A stretch of 64,000 nucleotides of DNA from Plenodomus lindquistii (GCA_025504975.1 JANUWI010000001.1:4216001-4280000); one strand, 5' to 3'. Shown: positions 1-12,516, numbered from the stretch's first letter. Translations and numbers: made by a program. The notes: a model not told the origin generated them from the sequence alone.

Positions 1-568
1 CGCAAGCGGCCAGGCGAACGCCTATTACAATCAGCCGGCGCAGGGCGGAGCATACGGACAGCAGCAACCGGCGCCGTACGCGCAGGGCGGTCAGTCGTCG
101 TATCAGGATACGACTCCGCAGCATGACAAGGGCGGCAAGAGCAAAGGACTGCTAGGCAAGCTCCTGGGCAAGGCAACAGGAGGAGCAAGTTCATCGACCT
201 CACACGGCTATCCGCAGCAACAGCATGGCTACGGTCAACAAGGCTATGGCCAGCCGCAGGGCTATGGCGGTGCGCCTGGAGGCTACTATGGCGGCGGCTA
301 TCAGCAGAGACCTATGGGTATGCCCATGGGAGGAGGCATGATGGGAGGCGGGCGGCGTCCTGGTGGAGGGGGCATGGGTGCCGGTGGTGCCATGGCCCTT
401 GGTGCTGGTGGTGGTCTGCTAGGAGGAGCCCTGCTTGGAAGCGCAATGGCCGACGGAGGCGATGGCGGGGACACGTACAACAACTACGGCGATGATGGTG
501 GCGACTATGGCGGTGGTGATGGTGGTGGAGATTTTGGCGGCGGCGACTTCGATGGAGGTGGTGATTAA
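1..568 (+). CDS. C-terminal tail of a Gly/Gln/Tyr-rich protein (partial at 5' end)
   Basis: The frame that starts at base 2 is open from the window edge to a TAA at 566-568, giving about 188 residues of the carboxyl end; the start lies outside the window. The sequence has a Q/P/Y-rich stretch, a short basic amphipathic piece (KSKGLLGKLLGKA), then Gly/Met-rich and Gly/Asp-rich repeats ending in alternating GGGDF-like motifs. Fungal WW-domain proteins often end this way, with a GLLGKLLGK-like segment before a Gly-rich tail, but no WW domain lies inside the window, so that identity is inferred. The composition points to a disordered or self-associating tail. The next gene begins about 270 bp downstream on the same strand. 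Confidence 0.6.
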   Translation, partial: ASGQANAYYNQPAQGGAYGQQQPAPYAQGGQSSYQDTTPQHDKGGKSKGLLGKLLGKATGGASSSTSHGYPQQQHGYGQQGYGQPQGYGGAPGGYYGGGYQQRPMGMPMGGGMMGGGRRPGGGGMGAGGAMALGAGGGLLGGALLGSAMADGGDGGDTYNNYGDDGGDYGGGDGGGDFGGGDFDGGGD

Positions 569-841
569 GTGCTTTTGCTGACCACACGAGACGTTCCGCG
601 CGACCACTTCTTATTTCATTGCATACATGTCTGGTATTTCTCTACTACTAATCAAGGGTTAAATTCAGTCTCGAAATTATCACGATTGTGTGCACATGAG
701 AGTGATAGTTGCAGCCCACCTATGACGTCGGACTAGGTGCTACCGAGAACACTTTCAATATCTTGTCCGCCACATCTCACTACACATGATACATCGACAG
801 CAAAATCAATGTTCAAGGTCGCTTCCCACTTGAACACAATC

Positions 842-2150
842 ATGGCAGCTGAGCAAAAAGGACGCAATATCGTCATTATTGGTATTGGATCATTTCATCC
901 GCACACGTTGAAACCCGAGACACTGCTGACAAACCTCAGGTGGCGGTATCATTGGCTCGACCACAGCATATTTCCTATCTCACCATCCGACTTTTAACCC
1001 AAAAATCGACACCATAACTCTCCTGGAAGCCACCAAAATCGCAGGCGGCGCATCTGGCAAAGCAGGCGGCCTCCTGGGCCTGTGGGCCTATCCAAGCTGC
1101 ATCGTCCCGCTGAGTTACAAACTCCACCAAGAACTCGCCGAAAAGCACAACGGTGTTGAACGATGGGGTTACCGCGCAGTTCACTGCGGACAGATTGACG
1201 CCCTTGGTAATCTCGCCCCCAAGACCAATAACGGTACAAAGGAAGACAGTGTAAAGAGTAAAAACGATTCCGTCAGCCTCCAGAAACGCACACAGAAAGC
1301 CATCGGTCTACTCCGCGCAGCCGGGGTTCCCAAGGATCTAGACTGGATCGCCTCGCAATCACTGAAAAGCTACGATGAGATGGGTACACCGCTCACAACC
1401 GCCCAAGTTCACCCATACCACTTCACAACCAGCATGGCGGACCTGGCGCAGGAGAAAGGCGTAAACATCATCTACGGATCTGCTACCAACATCAAGCAAG
1501 AAAACGGCGCCGTCCACTCTGTGAGCTACACAGCCAAAGATGGCGGTGACAGCGGTAGTACTTCCGAGGAGACTCTGCCTGCAGACGCGGTAATCATCAC
1601 CGCAGGACCCTGGACCCGTACGCTCTGGCCCAATGCACCCATCTCCGCTCTGCGAGCACACTCTGTTATTATCCGTCCATCTCGCCCAGTCTCTGCCTAC
1701 GCATTATTCACTTCCATTGACCTGCCCCGCGGTAACAACAAGAGACCTGCAACCGTAACACCGGAAATCTACGCCCGCCCCAATAACGAAGTCTATGCCT
1801 GCGGCGAGGGTGATACACTAATTCCCCTGCCAACCTCTTCAGACTTGGTACAATGCGACGAGACCAAGTGCCAAGAGATCTACGAGCAGGTCGCTAGTAT
1901 ATCCGAGGAATTGAGGGATGGAGAGATTACGGCGCGGCAGGCGTGCTATTTGCCGAATGTTGAGGGCAGGGGTGGGGGACCGTTGATAGGCAAAACGAGT
2001 GTGAAGGGGTTGTTGATGGGCGCTGGACATACGTGTTGGGGAATACAAAATGGGCCAGGGACGGGGAAGTTGCTGGCTGAATTGGTCTGGGAGGGCAAGG
2101 CCAAGAGTGCGCAGATTGGGAGTCTGGATCCGACAAAGTATGGGTTGTAG
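842..2150 (+). CDS. TDA3: FAD-dependent oxidoreductase, DAO family (TDA3-like)
   Basis: Two exons, 842-881 and 940-2150, with a 58-nt GT...AG intron, give 416 residues. Splicing completes the Rossmann dinucleotide-binding motif: exon 1 ends in NIVIIG and exon 2 continues GGIIGSTTAY, so the GxGxxG sits at residues 14-19 across the junction. A second FAD-fold segment follows (GGASGKAGGLLG), and the C-terminal part has the usual ITAGPW and MGAGHTCWGIQNGPGTG motifs. The family is DAO-type FAD oxidoreductases; the closest named relative I can suggest is yeast Tda3, linked to endosome-to-Golgi retrieval, whose substrate is not settled. The start has a good context (aatcATGG), but an in-frame ATG upstream cannot be excluded. 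The enzyme class is well supported, the TDA3 orthology only moderately. Confidence 0.82.
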
Positions 2151-2351
2151 ATGGATTATTGACTATGGGTCTTGTTAATGACAATAGCTTTCATTTTCAG
2201 ACGAAGCAATCTGGCCAGACTTCTACGCTTTTTGATTGCTACACTTCACATGTATGGACTCGTCCATGGTTGATTGCAAACTGCCCTTATCATCCAAGGG
2301 AAGCCCCCAATATCCAATACAAAACACCGATGCAGCTGGGAGCAGCACCAC
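2151..2351. other. Convergent 3' intergenic region
   Basis: The 201 bp between the stop of the FAD oxidoreductase on the plus strand and the stop of SEY1 on the minus strand. It must hold both 3' ends. I see no gene or clear repeat in it. Confidence 0.5.
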
Positions 2352-5232
2352 TCAAATGTCGTCCAAGTCCTCCTCCTCGGCCTTCTTTCTCCCGTCACCG
2401 TTGAGACGATCCATTCTAACGTTTTCATAGCGACTGGACTCATTTCCGCTCATTGCCATCGCTTGTCTCCCAGCGTCTGAGCTCTCGAGAAAAGCCCGAA
2501 GTCTTTCTTTGCCAACTTCGAGACCTTGTGCTGATGCGGCATTCGCCATGCGTGCCATCGGACCCCACAGATTGAGGGTAAAAGTGACATAGGCGCCCAC
2601 ACCAAGGAGGATTAGGAAGATGAAATATACAGGATTGCGTAGAACTGGGTGGTGTTAGATACGGAAGCTTGAACGATCAAGGGAGGAACAGGCTCACCAG
2701 CTACTATCTCGTTCCAGCCCAACGCTAATAGCAAACCATAGAAATAAAGTGGCACTTGCGTAATACCACCAATCGCGCTACGCTTGGCCTCAACGTACAC
2801 ACCATCTGCAGTCTTCTTGAAACGAACCAGCAGATCGGCCTGCTTAGCATCGGAGAGCACAGTCATCTCCTCTTCCAAACTCTTGCCTTCGTCGTCGTCT
2901 ACACCACCAATGGGCGTCAGGTCGTCTTCATCGGCAGCCGATACAGACGCCGGTGCATCACCAATCCAAGCATCAAGTGGCGGAGGCGCAGAAGTCTTGG
3001 ACAGTTTGAACCGCGCAAGTAGAGGGATCACTGTAATGGTCGATTCGCGCGCCTTCGTGTAGATGCCTTCAATATCATCTGTCGGGCGCCATATCCGCGG
3101 CACACCATGCTCATCGTAGCGGAACTTGTCCTCGAAGTTTTCCCTAAGCTTTAGTAGGATGTTGCCCTCCATGACTTCCTCATCGATCTTAGCGCGCAGT
3201 ACCGCCCAGGACTTGCGGCGCAATCTCCATAGGCCAACATCGACCTCGTCGGGACTAGCGTCGAAGCTCTGCGCACGATCGGTGAAGCGTTTCTCTGCAC
3301 TTGATACGGTCTCGGTGAAGATGGTCCATACACGATCCCAGAGGTCCTTCTCGGCTGGTGGCCGTTCACCATGTTCTGGAGCACCAGATCCACCGCGGCC
3401 AGAGCCCAGCTTGTTGAACTCAAGGCCGATAGATTCGTCTAATCGTGATCGTACCCACCGTTCTACTCTTGTAGCAAGACGTCTCATCTCGTCCTTGCGT
3501 AGACGGCCAGACACATCATCCAGCTCTTTCTTGTAGATTTTGAGCTCATGTAGATGGCTACTCCAATCTGCACCTTCGATTTTCATGGCTTCCGCGTCCT
3601 TCTCGAACCTCTCGAGGGCCTTGCTCTTCTCAGATGCAACGATTTGCGCAAAGTCATAGGATGCGCCCTTCTTCTGACCGCTTTTTACCGCTGCGCTGAC
3701 AGCGTCAGTGAAGTTTTGAACGCCAGACTTGTGTGCGGCAGTAAGCTGTTTCTGAAAGAGCGCCTTCAGCCGCACATCGACCTTGCCCTCGAGCTCGGCC
3801 TGCTTTCGCTTGTATACACCCTTGTGGTAGCGGCTTGCATTTGTCTCGAAATCTTTGAAAACCTTGGAGCGTGCAGCGTTCATCGTCAAGCCTAGGTCTG
3901 CAATGATCGATAGCACTCCCGACCGAGCACCTTCGGCCTGCTGGTCCTCCAACGGTGTGATTTGCTCGTCGAAGGCCACCAGGACCTCTCTTGAGATCTC
4001 GTCGCATCGGAATTGTGCGAGAAGCTCTTGCTGTGTTGGCAGATCCAAATCTTTGTTGTCTACAATCTGATCCCACACACCCTCGGCATACATGGGGAAA
4101 CCGTCCGCGGGGATGCGTCTATGATATTGTGGAAGGAATATAGGTGCACTTGACTCGTCAATGAGGCCGCTCTTGCGGGGATCGCTGTAGCCTTCTCGGA
4201 AGCGAAGGCTTAGTTTTGTGACGGCCTCGTCAAACTTGTCCGGCTGCAAGATCTTGTGCGGTAGCGCGACAAAGGCGAAGTCGAAGTAGTCTTCTATGCG
4301 CGAATTCTCGAGTCCGTTGGGTTTTGAGATGGTGGACCATAGTTTTGACAGGTCCTGTATGAGGGTATTTTGCAGGTTGGGAAGAGGCGTGGTTCCAAGG
4401 TGGTCGCGAATGACGAAAAATAGGAGAGACTTGGGAGTAGTTCTGGGTGGATGTCAGCATGCGGGCAAGCGGTCAAGGGATACCGCATGACGTACTTGCT
4501 GTCCTTGACGAATAGCTGTAGGTTGACTTCGAAGACGGTTTTGAGCAAGCCCATGTTTGCACCCTGGTACAGGCCGACTTGGTGCTCCCAGATATTGACT
4601 ATGAGCACCTCGCTCGTGGCCAGCGCAAAGAGGGCGGATTTGCGTTCAAAGTCCTGGTCCTCGCCACGCTCTCTGCCGTCGGTGCCCTCGACGTCCATGA
4701 CCAGGATGTTCTCGGCCATGGCGGCGCCGCCCTCGTCGCGCTTGTTCTTGCTCATCCAGATGCCCTTTGTGGTCTGGCGGCGCTCCTGCTCCGACATGAC
4801 GCCAAACTGGGTGCCGAAGAGATGGTTGAGCAGCGTCGACTTGCCCGTCGACTGGGAGCCAAAGACGGAGATGATGTGGTAGTTGAAGCCGGCGGGGATA
4901 ATCTTCTCGATGGCGAGATACTTGGATATGTGTTGGCTGCGGTGCACATGGCCGTCAGCAGTCGTTCACGCTTCAGTGTGGCCGCCGCCCCCTGGAGCGC
5001 CGTGCAGCCATTGCTGTCCACGGCGGCGTCCAGGGAGAGGGAGCCCGCAGGCGGCGGCAACGTACTTGAAGGCCTTGTCCTCGTCAATGACCTGGATGCC
5101 ATGGCTGTAGGCCTCGTTGGAGGCGTCCTGGCCGACGCTGGGCAGATGGGCATTCATCATGAGGGCCGGGCTGGAGGGATGCTTGACGGTGCCGGGACGG
5201 GCCCCGTTGGCCTTGAGATGCTGCTCGGCCAT
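2352..5232 (-). CDS. SEY1: SEY1/RHD3-type dynamin-like GTPase (ER membrane fusion)
   Basis: Four exons on the minus strand, 5232-5066, 4936-4496, 4442-2698 and 2644-2352, with introns of 129, 53 and 53 nt, give about 881 residues. Sey1, like atlastin and RHD3, drives homotypic fusion of ER tubules. The GTPase domain carries the P-loop GSQSTGKS at residues 82-89, LFGTQF, and the switch II motif MDVEGTDGRE; VIRDH follows in exon 3. A long helical middle region is followed by a hydrophobic hairpin near the C terminus (residues about 765-815), broken by intron 3 and rejoined as EIVAVLRNPVYF, then a polar cytosolic tail. Both halves of the membrane anchor are in frame only after splicing. Family, length and order of domains all agree. 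The start at 5232 gives the usual short N-terminal leader. Confidence 0.95.
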
Positions 5233-5692
5233 GGTTGCGTGGGACAGCCGGGCAGACGCTGCACGTGTGCGGGAAGAATAGCTTGCGTGGTAGGGGGAAA
5301 GGTGTTCGTTGCGTCACAGGGCTGCCCGTGTTGAGGCGGCCCACGCCTTATTCGCTGCCGCGGCCTCGCTTACCAAGTAGTCGTTGAGTCGTTGCATGGT
5401 CGCTGCTGCCGTGAATACTCCATGACATAGCTCTGGCCGCATCGCTCCTCTGCGTGCAGCCTTTCCGGTGCGTGTGTACATGGACGGCATCAGCACCGCG
5501 GTCATTGCCAGCACAAAGGCCCGCGGCGAGGCACGCATGCGTCGTGCCGTCGCCATGGGACCAGCCTTGGCAACTACTCGCAGCCAATGTGACATGTGAC
5601 ATGTCAGAGCACGCCTGCATGCACCCGACGTTTCCTACCAACGGCGAAGATCGTGTGGTATCCAGATTACTCTATGCTACTGCTACTCAACT
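5233..5692. other. Intergenic region upstream of SEY1
   Basis: The 460 bp between the SEY1 start and the stop of the next minus-strand gene. It should contain the SEY1 promoter and the 3' end of the neighbour. Open frames here look like composition artefacts; I see no conserved coding signal. Confidence 0.5.
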
Positions 5693-6379
5693 CTAGAACT
5701 TGCGGTGTCCTTGCCCCCCACTAACCATGTCGCTGCTGATCTTGTTGATCTCCTCGCTGTTCTTCACCCACGCCTGACTCGCGTCTTCCATCGCTTGAGT
5801 CCCAAACTTCGTTTTGCACCACTCCAAAATACGTTGTCCCTCTGTCCTGATGCGCTTCTCCAGTCCTTCCTCCCCACCTGCTGTCTGTTGATTCTGCTTG
5901 CTTCTCCTCAAGCTCTCAACGTCCTCAATCAGCTGGCCAGGCTCATCATCACCATACACAAACACAACAAGCGTCTTGTCCACACCCTGACCTCCACCAA
6001 TTTTTTCAATAACCTCGTCCTCCAGCTTCTTGCCTTTGCTCCTCTTCTTCGGCTGGAATCCCTCGCACGCATCTTTCACGTCGCCTATCCATGCTTGAGC
6101 ATTGGCAAAGTCGCCTTCCGCGCGGTGCAGGATGCCGTGGAGTAACATGCCTTCTACCGCCGGTGGAGCCTGCATGTGCCGGACCAAAAAATGTGCAGAA
6201 GGCAAGTCATGATTGAGAATGTGGAGAAGGGCTTCTATGGTAGGATGGACGTGCAGGTCCGCGATGATGGACGTAACATTGGAATACTGTGGCTTCTTCG
6301 GTGGGTGCACCAGATTGGTTCCTTGCAGCAGAGTGGAAGCTATAGAGTCGAGTTGTTTGGGCCCGTTGTAATTGACCAT
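5693..6379 (-). CDS. Conserved fungal protein of unknown function
   Basis: A single-exon frame of 228 residues on the minus strand starts at ATG 6379-6377 and stops at 5693. I do not recognise a named domain. The sequence is mixed alpha-helical in character, with a Lys-rich stretch (KKRSKGKKLEDE) near residue 112 and a hydrophobic segment TLVVFVYGDDEPGQ after it; it has no signal peptide or membrane span. It lacks low complexity and has normal amino-acid usage, which supports real coding. It lies in tandem with SEY1 downstream and RCF2 upstream, all on the minus strand, with about 0.5 kb gaps, so it is probably transcribed alone. Function not assigned. Confidence 0.7.
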   Translation of the reverse strand: MVNYNGPKQLDSIASTLLQGTNLVHPPKKPQYSNVTSIIADLHVHPTIEALLHILNHDLPSAHFLVRHMQAPPAVEGMLLHGILHRAEGDFANAQAWIGDVKDACEGFQPKKRSKGKKLEDEVIEKIGGGQGVDKTLVVFVYGDDEPGQLIEDVESLRRSKQNQQTAGGEEGLEKRIRTEGQRILEWCKTKFGTQAMEDASQAWVKNSEEINKISSDMVSGGQGHRKF

Positions 6380-6937
6380 GTTCGTAGGGTCGACGACGTG
6401 ACTTTGACCAGATCAGCGTAAAATGTGGAGTTGACGGCAAATTAGACAGGCAAGAGACTTGATAAATGAGAGTCTCAATAGGTCATTTCGGTCTATTGAT
6501 TTGATGGGTGTGTATTCGTCCAGTCGAAGGAGAACACGCTCCCGTCGATGTGTGTGCATCAACTATGGTGCGCAGACGTCATGATGGACCCTGAATGCAG
6601 TCCAAAGGGCCCAAGTTTGTTAGAACGCACAACATCGAGCCATGAATGACATGTACAATGATGACTGTGAAGACGAATCACGTAACCATCAGATTCTAGG
6701 GATAATTGTTGCAGCGTGAAGCCATATCCGTAATCGGTTGGTGAGGAAGCACCAACTCATAGCTCTGTTCTTGATAAACTACAAGACATGTATCACTTCT
6801 CCATCCAACTAAAAGTACGTACCCGCTCATTAGTACGTGAAAAAGTATCATGCGAGAGATAACCCCCGCGAAACGCCAGGCAAATGACAATCATCGGTCT
6901 GAACAGCATCAAAACATTGCTTGAGACAGCAATGACT
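6380..6937. other. Intergenic region between RCF2 3' end and the unknown gene
   Basis: 558 bp of moderately AT-rich sequence expected to hold the promoter of the 228-residue gene and the RCF2 3' UTR. I see no gene or repeat. Confidence 0.5.
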
Positions 6938-7873
6938 TCACGCTTTACTCTCCTTCTTCTCGGCAGAAACCTCCTTCTTGCTGGCCTCTTGCTTCTGCTG
7001 CTTCTGGCTTTGTGCAGCCTTGCGCTCGGCCTGGCGTTGTTCCTCGGCTTCAACCATTTCTGCCGCAGTTGTCAATAAGTTGCATCACAATCTACACAGG
7101 AAACTCGACGTACCTCTCCACTGATCCTCGCCAGCATATCTCTCATGATGAATCTTCTTCTCAATGGTGTGCTTGTGCTCAGGATCATTCGGGTCAATGA
7201 CTCTGATCGTCTCCCACCGCCCCTTGCCCTTGGCGACATCGTTACCCTCAATCGCAAAGCTCGTCAATAGCGCTGCCAGTGTTCCTCCCTGTGCGTACAT
7301 ACGAGCTTGCACCAACTTCTGACTACCACTCAAATATGGATTCCGGTTGACAAAGTGCCATGACCCCGCCATTGAGGCCACCCAGAAACCGAAGAGGAGG
7401 GGGTATCGGTTGTCGGACGCCCATTCTTTTGAACGCTGGAAGACTGTCTTGTTGGATTCGAAGAGGGCTTCGCGCTCGCGCTCGCGCTCGACTTGGCGTT
7501 TCTTCTCGGGCGTATGTTCAATGTCGTAGGCGGCCGAGGCACGGTCGGCTGCGATGACAGCTGTCGATTTGAATCAGCATACGCCTTTGACGATGAGGGA
7601 AACCAAGATTCGGCAGGGACACATACCAAGAAATGTTCCTGTCGAGGCGACGAGGAAAGCCCGGAACGGGACTGTGAGTGCGCGGAAGGAGTGGTACCGT
7701 CTGCTCGCTGCTATGACACCCACTGCACCCAGACCCGTCCCAATGACCCCACCGATGGAGCCGCCTTTAATCGTAGCACTGTACTGTCGTCAAAACGCTG
7801 GCCAGAAAGCGACATGTACCGTTGACACTCACTAGTAATGGGCTTCCTCCTCTTCCTTTGTGAGAACCTTCAT
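6938..7873 (-). CDS. RCF2: Respiratory supercomplex factor 2 (HIG1 domain)
   Basis: Four exons, 7873-7833, 7778-7627, 7560-7114 and 7059-6938, with introns of 54, 66 and 54 nt, give about 253 residues beginning MKVLTKEEEEAHY. Rcf2 is a mitochondrial inner-membrane protein that helps assemble and stabilise complex III-IV supercomplexes. Two hydrophobic segments lie in the N-terminal part (GGSIGGVIGTGLGAVGVIAA and FRAFLVASTGTFLAVI). The HIG1 signature follows at about residues 120-160, with WVASMAGSW, NPYLSGSQKLVQARMYAQG and a final helix. The C terminus is Lys/Glu/Gln-rich. An (ER)n run in the linker comes from a CGCGCT DNA repeat at about 7475-7495. The acceptor of the last exon is the least certain junction. 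Confidence 0.92.
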
Positions 7874-9418
7874 AGTTGCTGACTCCGAGGTATTTCCGTT
7901 GAGCAGTTGTGATGTATGTCGTTTCCGGTGGGTGTGGTAATAATCCTCAAGTCAATCGTGGGATGCGCAAAAGGCGTTGTTTGATCGTGGAGTAAAACCT
8001 TCCTCGGAGGCGCACACAGCCAGACTTATTAACGATAACGCCGCCTCCAAAGCTACACCATGGTGACGTCGCCGAACTTCCGGCGCCGCTAGCCTAACGT
8101 TTGCGAATGATGAGGTAAGGCTCTTCGGCAGAGCCCTGGCCAGACGCAACTCGCGGCTCGCCACACTTACTGCAACTTCAGATCACTCCACCTACGAACG
8201 ATCATTCGAGTCTTTGTTCCTTCAGGTGGTCCGGTCACAGACTGTGAATATGTCAGGTCTTTGGATACGCAGTTACAACACTGAGAAGACTGAGCAATGC
8301 CATCCGTACATGTATATTCTAATCTTAAATTTGCAAAATCACCCATTCTAAATCAGCACATGAGCTAGGCCAACGTTGAAGGAAATAGTTTGGTCACGAT
8401 AATGGACATCTTTTCCAGGAGATGCACATCTCATCGTACGGTCCGAGCCTGTCGTAGTAGAGCACTGCTAAACTGTACCAGTACTATGACTAAGTAGCAG
8501 ATAAACACCGTCTCCGGGTTTTCCTCTTATTCGGCAGCGCGTCGCACGTCGCAAAACGTTCGGGAAGCCGAAACGGCATCTCAAAGATGCCGCTGGCGGC
8601 CTTGCGTCCATGCTCAAGGTAGTGCGGCGAACGTCGCGATGCAAAATCAGTACATAGCTCGAAACTTTTGATGTCTAGCAAGATTGGACTGCTTCGCTTC
8701 TGCAATGCTTGCAAACCACGATCAATTTGATCTTACAACTTGCAACTCTTCTTAAACGTCCGGGCAAATCCCGAGCTTATCCCGAGTGCCGCGCTATGTC
8801 CTACATCCCCGAGACACCTTAGCTTAACAATCTACATTGCGCAACACCAGATGCTGTGGCAGTGCTCTTGCCCCCGACCTACAGTCATTCCTGGTAGATC
8901 GCTGACCCATTAAGCTTCCAGCGCATGTCAAAATCACACAGTCCGACACGCAGAAAGATGGTGTTACGACTCAGGATGTATTTAGACTCCGACAAAGATA
9001 CAAACATCCTGACAGTGCCACATTAGCTAGCCATATGTTCCGTTTAATCGTTGCGATTTTGTAAGAAGGATAAGTATGCCATGCTCAGTCCAGACCCATC
9101 AGCCTCTCCATGGCTACCAACAAGTGCCGATACGAGTCTTGCCAAATGATCGGAAGATCAATGGGTTTGTTGTATTAAACAAGAGTGAACATATTGAAGA
9201 GAAGTTTGTCGAGTAGTAAGGGATGGTTCCCAATCGGCAGTACAGGCTGTATGCGTTTGGTATTAAGCCAATAGAATTGACACCTTTGTCGACATGGACA
9301 TTTATCTTGGGGAAATCCATGCTACCTTGTTTGAGATTTCAAGCGAGTGTATTCCCGGCTGATTATACCCAAAAGTGTGTATGTGGTGGACATAGAACAC
9401 CACTCAAGTGGCTAGCCG
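7874..9418. other. Gene-poor intergenic stretch, about 1.5 kb
   Basis: This lies between the RCF2 start and the Pumilio gene's stop, both minus-strand. It should include the RCF2 promoter next to 7873. The rest is moderately AT-rich with only short frames that show no family resemblance. No tRNA-like box B, inverted repeat or transposase fragment was recognised. Confidence 0.5.
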
Positions 9419-11948
9419 CTAGTGAAAGGCACCAAAATTGGTGCGAGGTGCTGGGTTACTGTAGCGAGGAACTAAGCCCGCAGGAGGTCCAGGACGAGTG
9501 GCAAGAGCTGGATTGCAACAAAGCATTGCAACACGCGATCCGTACTTGGAACCACGGAGTGAGACCATGTGCTTCCGAATGTGGCCACCAACAGCCTCAC
9601 GGTGGTGGGCACCCGCGCTCGTCAAGATATACTGGATAAGATAGTTGCCAAATTGGTCACCAGCAACTGCATATCGATTAGCGCTTTTAGCGAGTCGTTT
9701 ATAGCACCCGGTACTTACTGTCGATTAGAGGCATACGCGGACGATCGACCCGGGCCTCGCAGACACGCTCCAAGTAACGATCAAGAAATTCGCCCCCTCC
9801 GATCTTAAGACACTTCTCAATGACCTTGGATGCATACTGGTCCATGCTGTATTCAGTGGCGAAGCGAAGGATGTGGTCAATCGCACGGCCACGATCCGCA
9901 GGAGCGCCATGTTCACAGATGTGCTGAATGCACCAGTTACCGAATTGGCCATGGGCGATGACATCAATGCTGGCGAGGACCTCGTTGATACATGGGCGCT
10001 GCGTGTTGTTAGCACAATCACTGTTACACCTTGATGGGAGACATACCTTATCTTCTTCCAGACAATTCTCGAAGATATTCTGCACTACGAGACTGCCGGT
10101 CTCACCCAAAGCCACCTCATGCCACATGCCCCGGAGAGCTTCGTTGACGTAGCGCATGATCTGGGGAGGGGAGTCACTCCAGCGAAGCTCGAAAAGCTTC
10201 TGCCATACATGACATGCATATCTATGAATAACAGTCTCTGGAATACGACGAAGCAACTCGTGAACCATGGTAGCCTTGTATTCTTCCGGAACACAATCAA
10301 AAGCCTTCTGAATAACGTGGCAACCGAAAGCATCCATGCTCAGTGCTAGGGTGTTGCCACGAATGGCTTGAGCAATGGCGATAATCTGCTCATGAGTGCC
10401 GTGCTCAAAGCAGCGTTGAACGAGGAAGTTGCCGAAGCGGTTGACCATGAGAGCATAGGCTTGTGATATGATGGCTTCGACGATCTCGTACTTTTGCTCG
10501 GGTGTGCCAACCTTGAGCTTCTGCTGAAGGAATATGGAAGCTTGCTGGTCATTGTTGCAGATGATCTTATCGACGATGTACTTCCAGTTGCAGCTCATGT
10601 TGCGATCAAGTAGGCGGCGGTAGTTCATTGGCTCAACTGGGTGCACGTATCGCGAAGCGCCCGACTCGCTAGGAGCCTATATCGTGGTTAGCATGGAGTT
10701 TCCTGCTTACAATAGCTGGAACCAAACCTGAGAATTCCACGGGGATGGGCCCATGCTACCAGCGACGTTGAATTCACTAGCATCTGGGGAAAGCCCACTA
10801 CTCATGGTACCGATGGGGGCATGCTGACCGACAGGATACATCTGCTGCATGTTGTATTGCGCATAGAGCGGGTCGAAAGCAGACCCAGGGCGACTAGGAG
10901 GATTGCTCAGATTGTTTGTCATACCACTGCTGAAACTGTTGCTCATACCACCATTGAGGCTAGTATTCATGCCGCTGCTGCGGAAACTCTGATCGAGAGG
11001 AAAGTGGGTAGGCTCGTTCAGGAATCCATTGCGGCGAAGGCCGGACTGTACAAGTGGCTGCCGTACCTGTACCGATGCCTGATGTGTAGGGGCGGAGCCG
11101 AAGCTGTTGCTACTAGGGTATGTTGGACGTACAGACTCGCCGCCCCAGCCGTAGTTTGTGCGGGTCGAAGCGTTGAATTTGTTCTGCAGCTGAGTGAGAG
11201 TCTGTTCGGTGACATCACCCTGGTAGCTGTAGTCTGCCTCAGATGACTGGCTGAGATGTTCCATTGTAGATCGTGCAACATGCTGGCTATGCATCTCCTG
11301 GTTCATGCGATCGACTTCGTTGCGTGCATCCTGTAGTTCGAGCTTGAGCTTTTGCAATTCAGAAGCCTCTACAAGAAGGAGCGACGCATCCATCTCGGTT
11401 GAAGGTGTAGACGCAAACTCATCCGTAGCTGGTGTGATCGGGACGGATCCGCTGGAAGAGTTGTATGTGTCGGGAGGGGAAGAACGGCCGTTGAGGCGCT
11501 GCATGAGCGAGTCCATGACGGCTGACTCCTCGTGAGCTTCCATCTTTGGCTTCTGCAACAGTCAGCTATCTTCTCTGCGAGCGCCCGCACCCGCAAAAGC
11601 ATTGTGTCATGATTGGGGTACAACAAAGTGTTAAGTAGAAGAGGGTGCGTAGGGAATAGAGTGAATGTCGCTAACCTTATAGCCATCGATAGCGCCCGGC
11701 AGCGGCAGCAAGGACTGGTTGCCCAGAGTAGAAGCACCAAGAGGACGCCTCGTACCCTGCATACCAGAGGTCAACGATGGGCCAAAAGCGCGGTAGAGAG
11801 AGTACGGGTAGTGATTCTGGTTTGTGGAGCCTGTCACCTGTCCTAGTACCTCTGGTGAAGTGTCGATCTTGAGGTCGGTGGCCATAGAGAAGCGGCCAGG
11901 ACCCTTGCGCGGGGTAGGAGAGCCGTCGGATGTTAGATTGAAGCTCAT
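9419..11948 (-). CDS. Pumilio (PUF) family RNA-binding protein
   Basis: Five exons, 11948-11676, 11552-10728, 10676-10047, 9998-9719 and 9666-9419 (introns 123, 51, 48 and 52 nt), give about 751 residues. PUF proteins bind 3' UTRs and control mRNA decay or translation in the cytoplasm. The N-terminal half is disordered and Ser/Asn-rich, with a short coiled-coil-like segment (SELQKLKLELQDARNEVDRM). The Pumilio repeats occupy roughly residues 375-720: FGNFLVQRCFEHG, FGCHVIQKAF, YACHVWQKLFE, TGSLVVQNIFEN, FGNWCIQHICEHG, YASKVIEKCLK and FGNYLIQYIL, then YGSRVAML. The core opening (EPMNYRRLLD) recalls fission yeast Mpf1-like proteins, a tentative comparison. An in-frame ATG at 12059 could add 37 residues; I chose 11948 because conserved-looking sequence begins there. 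Confidence 0.88.
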
Positions 11949-12516
11949 AATCGCTCGTGATGGGCGTAAATGGGAAAGATCCGAGAGATGGATTGAGTGT
12001 GGCGTGGCTGGGCTGGGCAGATGCGTAGATAATATGCAAGACACGGCAGCTCTGAACAAGCTTGATTGGCGATGTATATAGCCAAAGTCAGATACAGAGG
12101 GGAAGAAACGACTCAGATGGGAGGTAGATCAGCAACCCCCGGGCAAGCTGCGATAGCTGGAAAGGGCGAGGGCAGCAAAGACGCAATTGCGGACTCGTCG
12201 ACGTGGTGGGGGTAAGAAGAGGTGGACGGCGGCAAACGAGGAAGGGTCTCAGAAAGCGGGGGTGATGGCGATAGAAACTGCCGGAACGTAACTGATGAGG
12301 AAGTCGCGTTCTGGACGCGCGCCTGCCAATAGTGACCTTCACCCTCGGTCAGCATCAAGACATCAAACGGGCAGCCCCACACAGCAGAGCACCTCTACTC
12401 GCATCACACCTCGCACTCTACACTGTGGATGGTCAGTTAACAAGGGACTTGATCGAGTGACAGACAGTCTTCGGAAGCTCGGGTGTAGAGCACGCTGCCC
12501 GTGTTGTGTGCGTTTG
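11949..12516. other. Upstream region of the Pumilio gene
   Basis: 568 bp between the Pumilio start and the stop of the next minus-strand gene. The part next to 11948 should be promoter and 5' leader. On the coding sense it has pyrimidine-rich stretches (about 12200-12300), common in fungal core promoters. No gene seen. Confidence 0.45.

Noticed and set aside
4579..5334. 251-codon open frame on the plus strand
   Set aside because: It overlaps SEY1 exons 1-2 and the first intron in antisense. The minus strand carries a recognisable GTPase domain.
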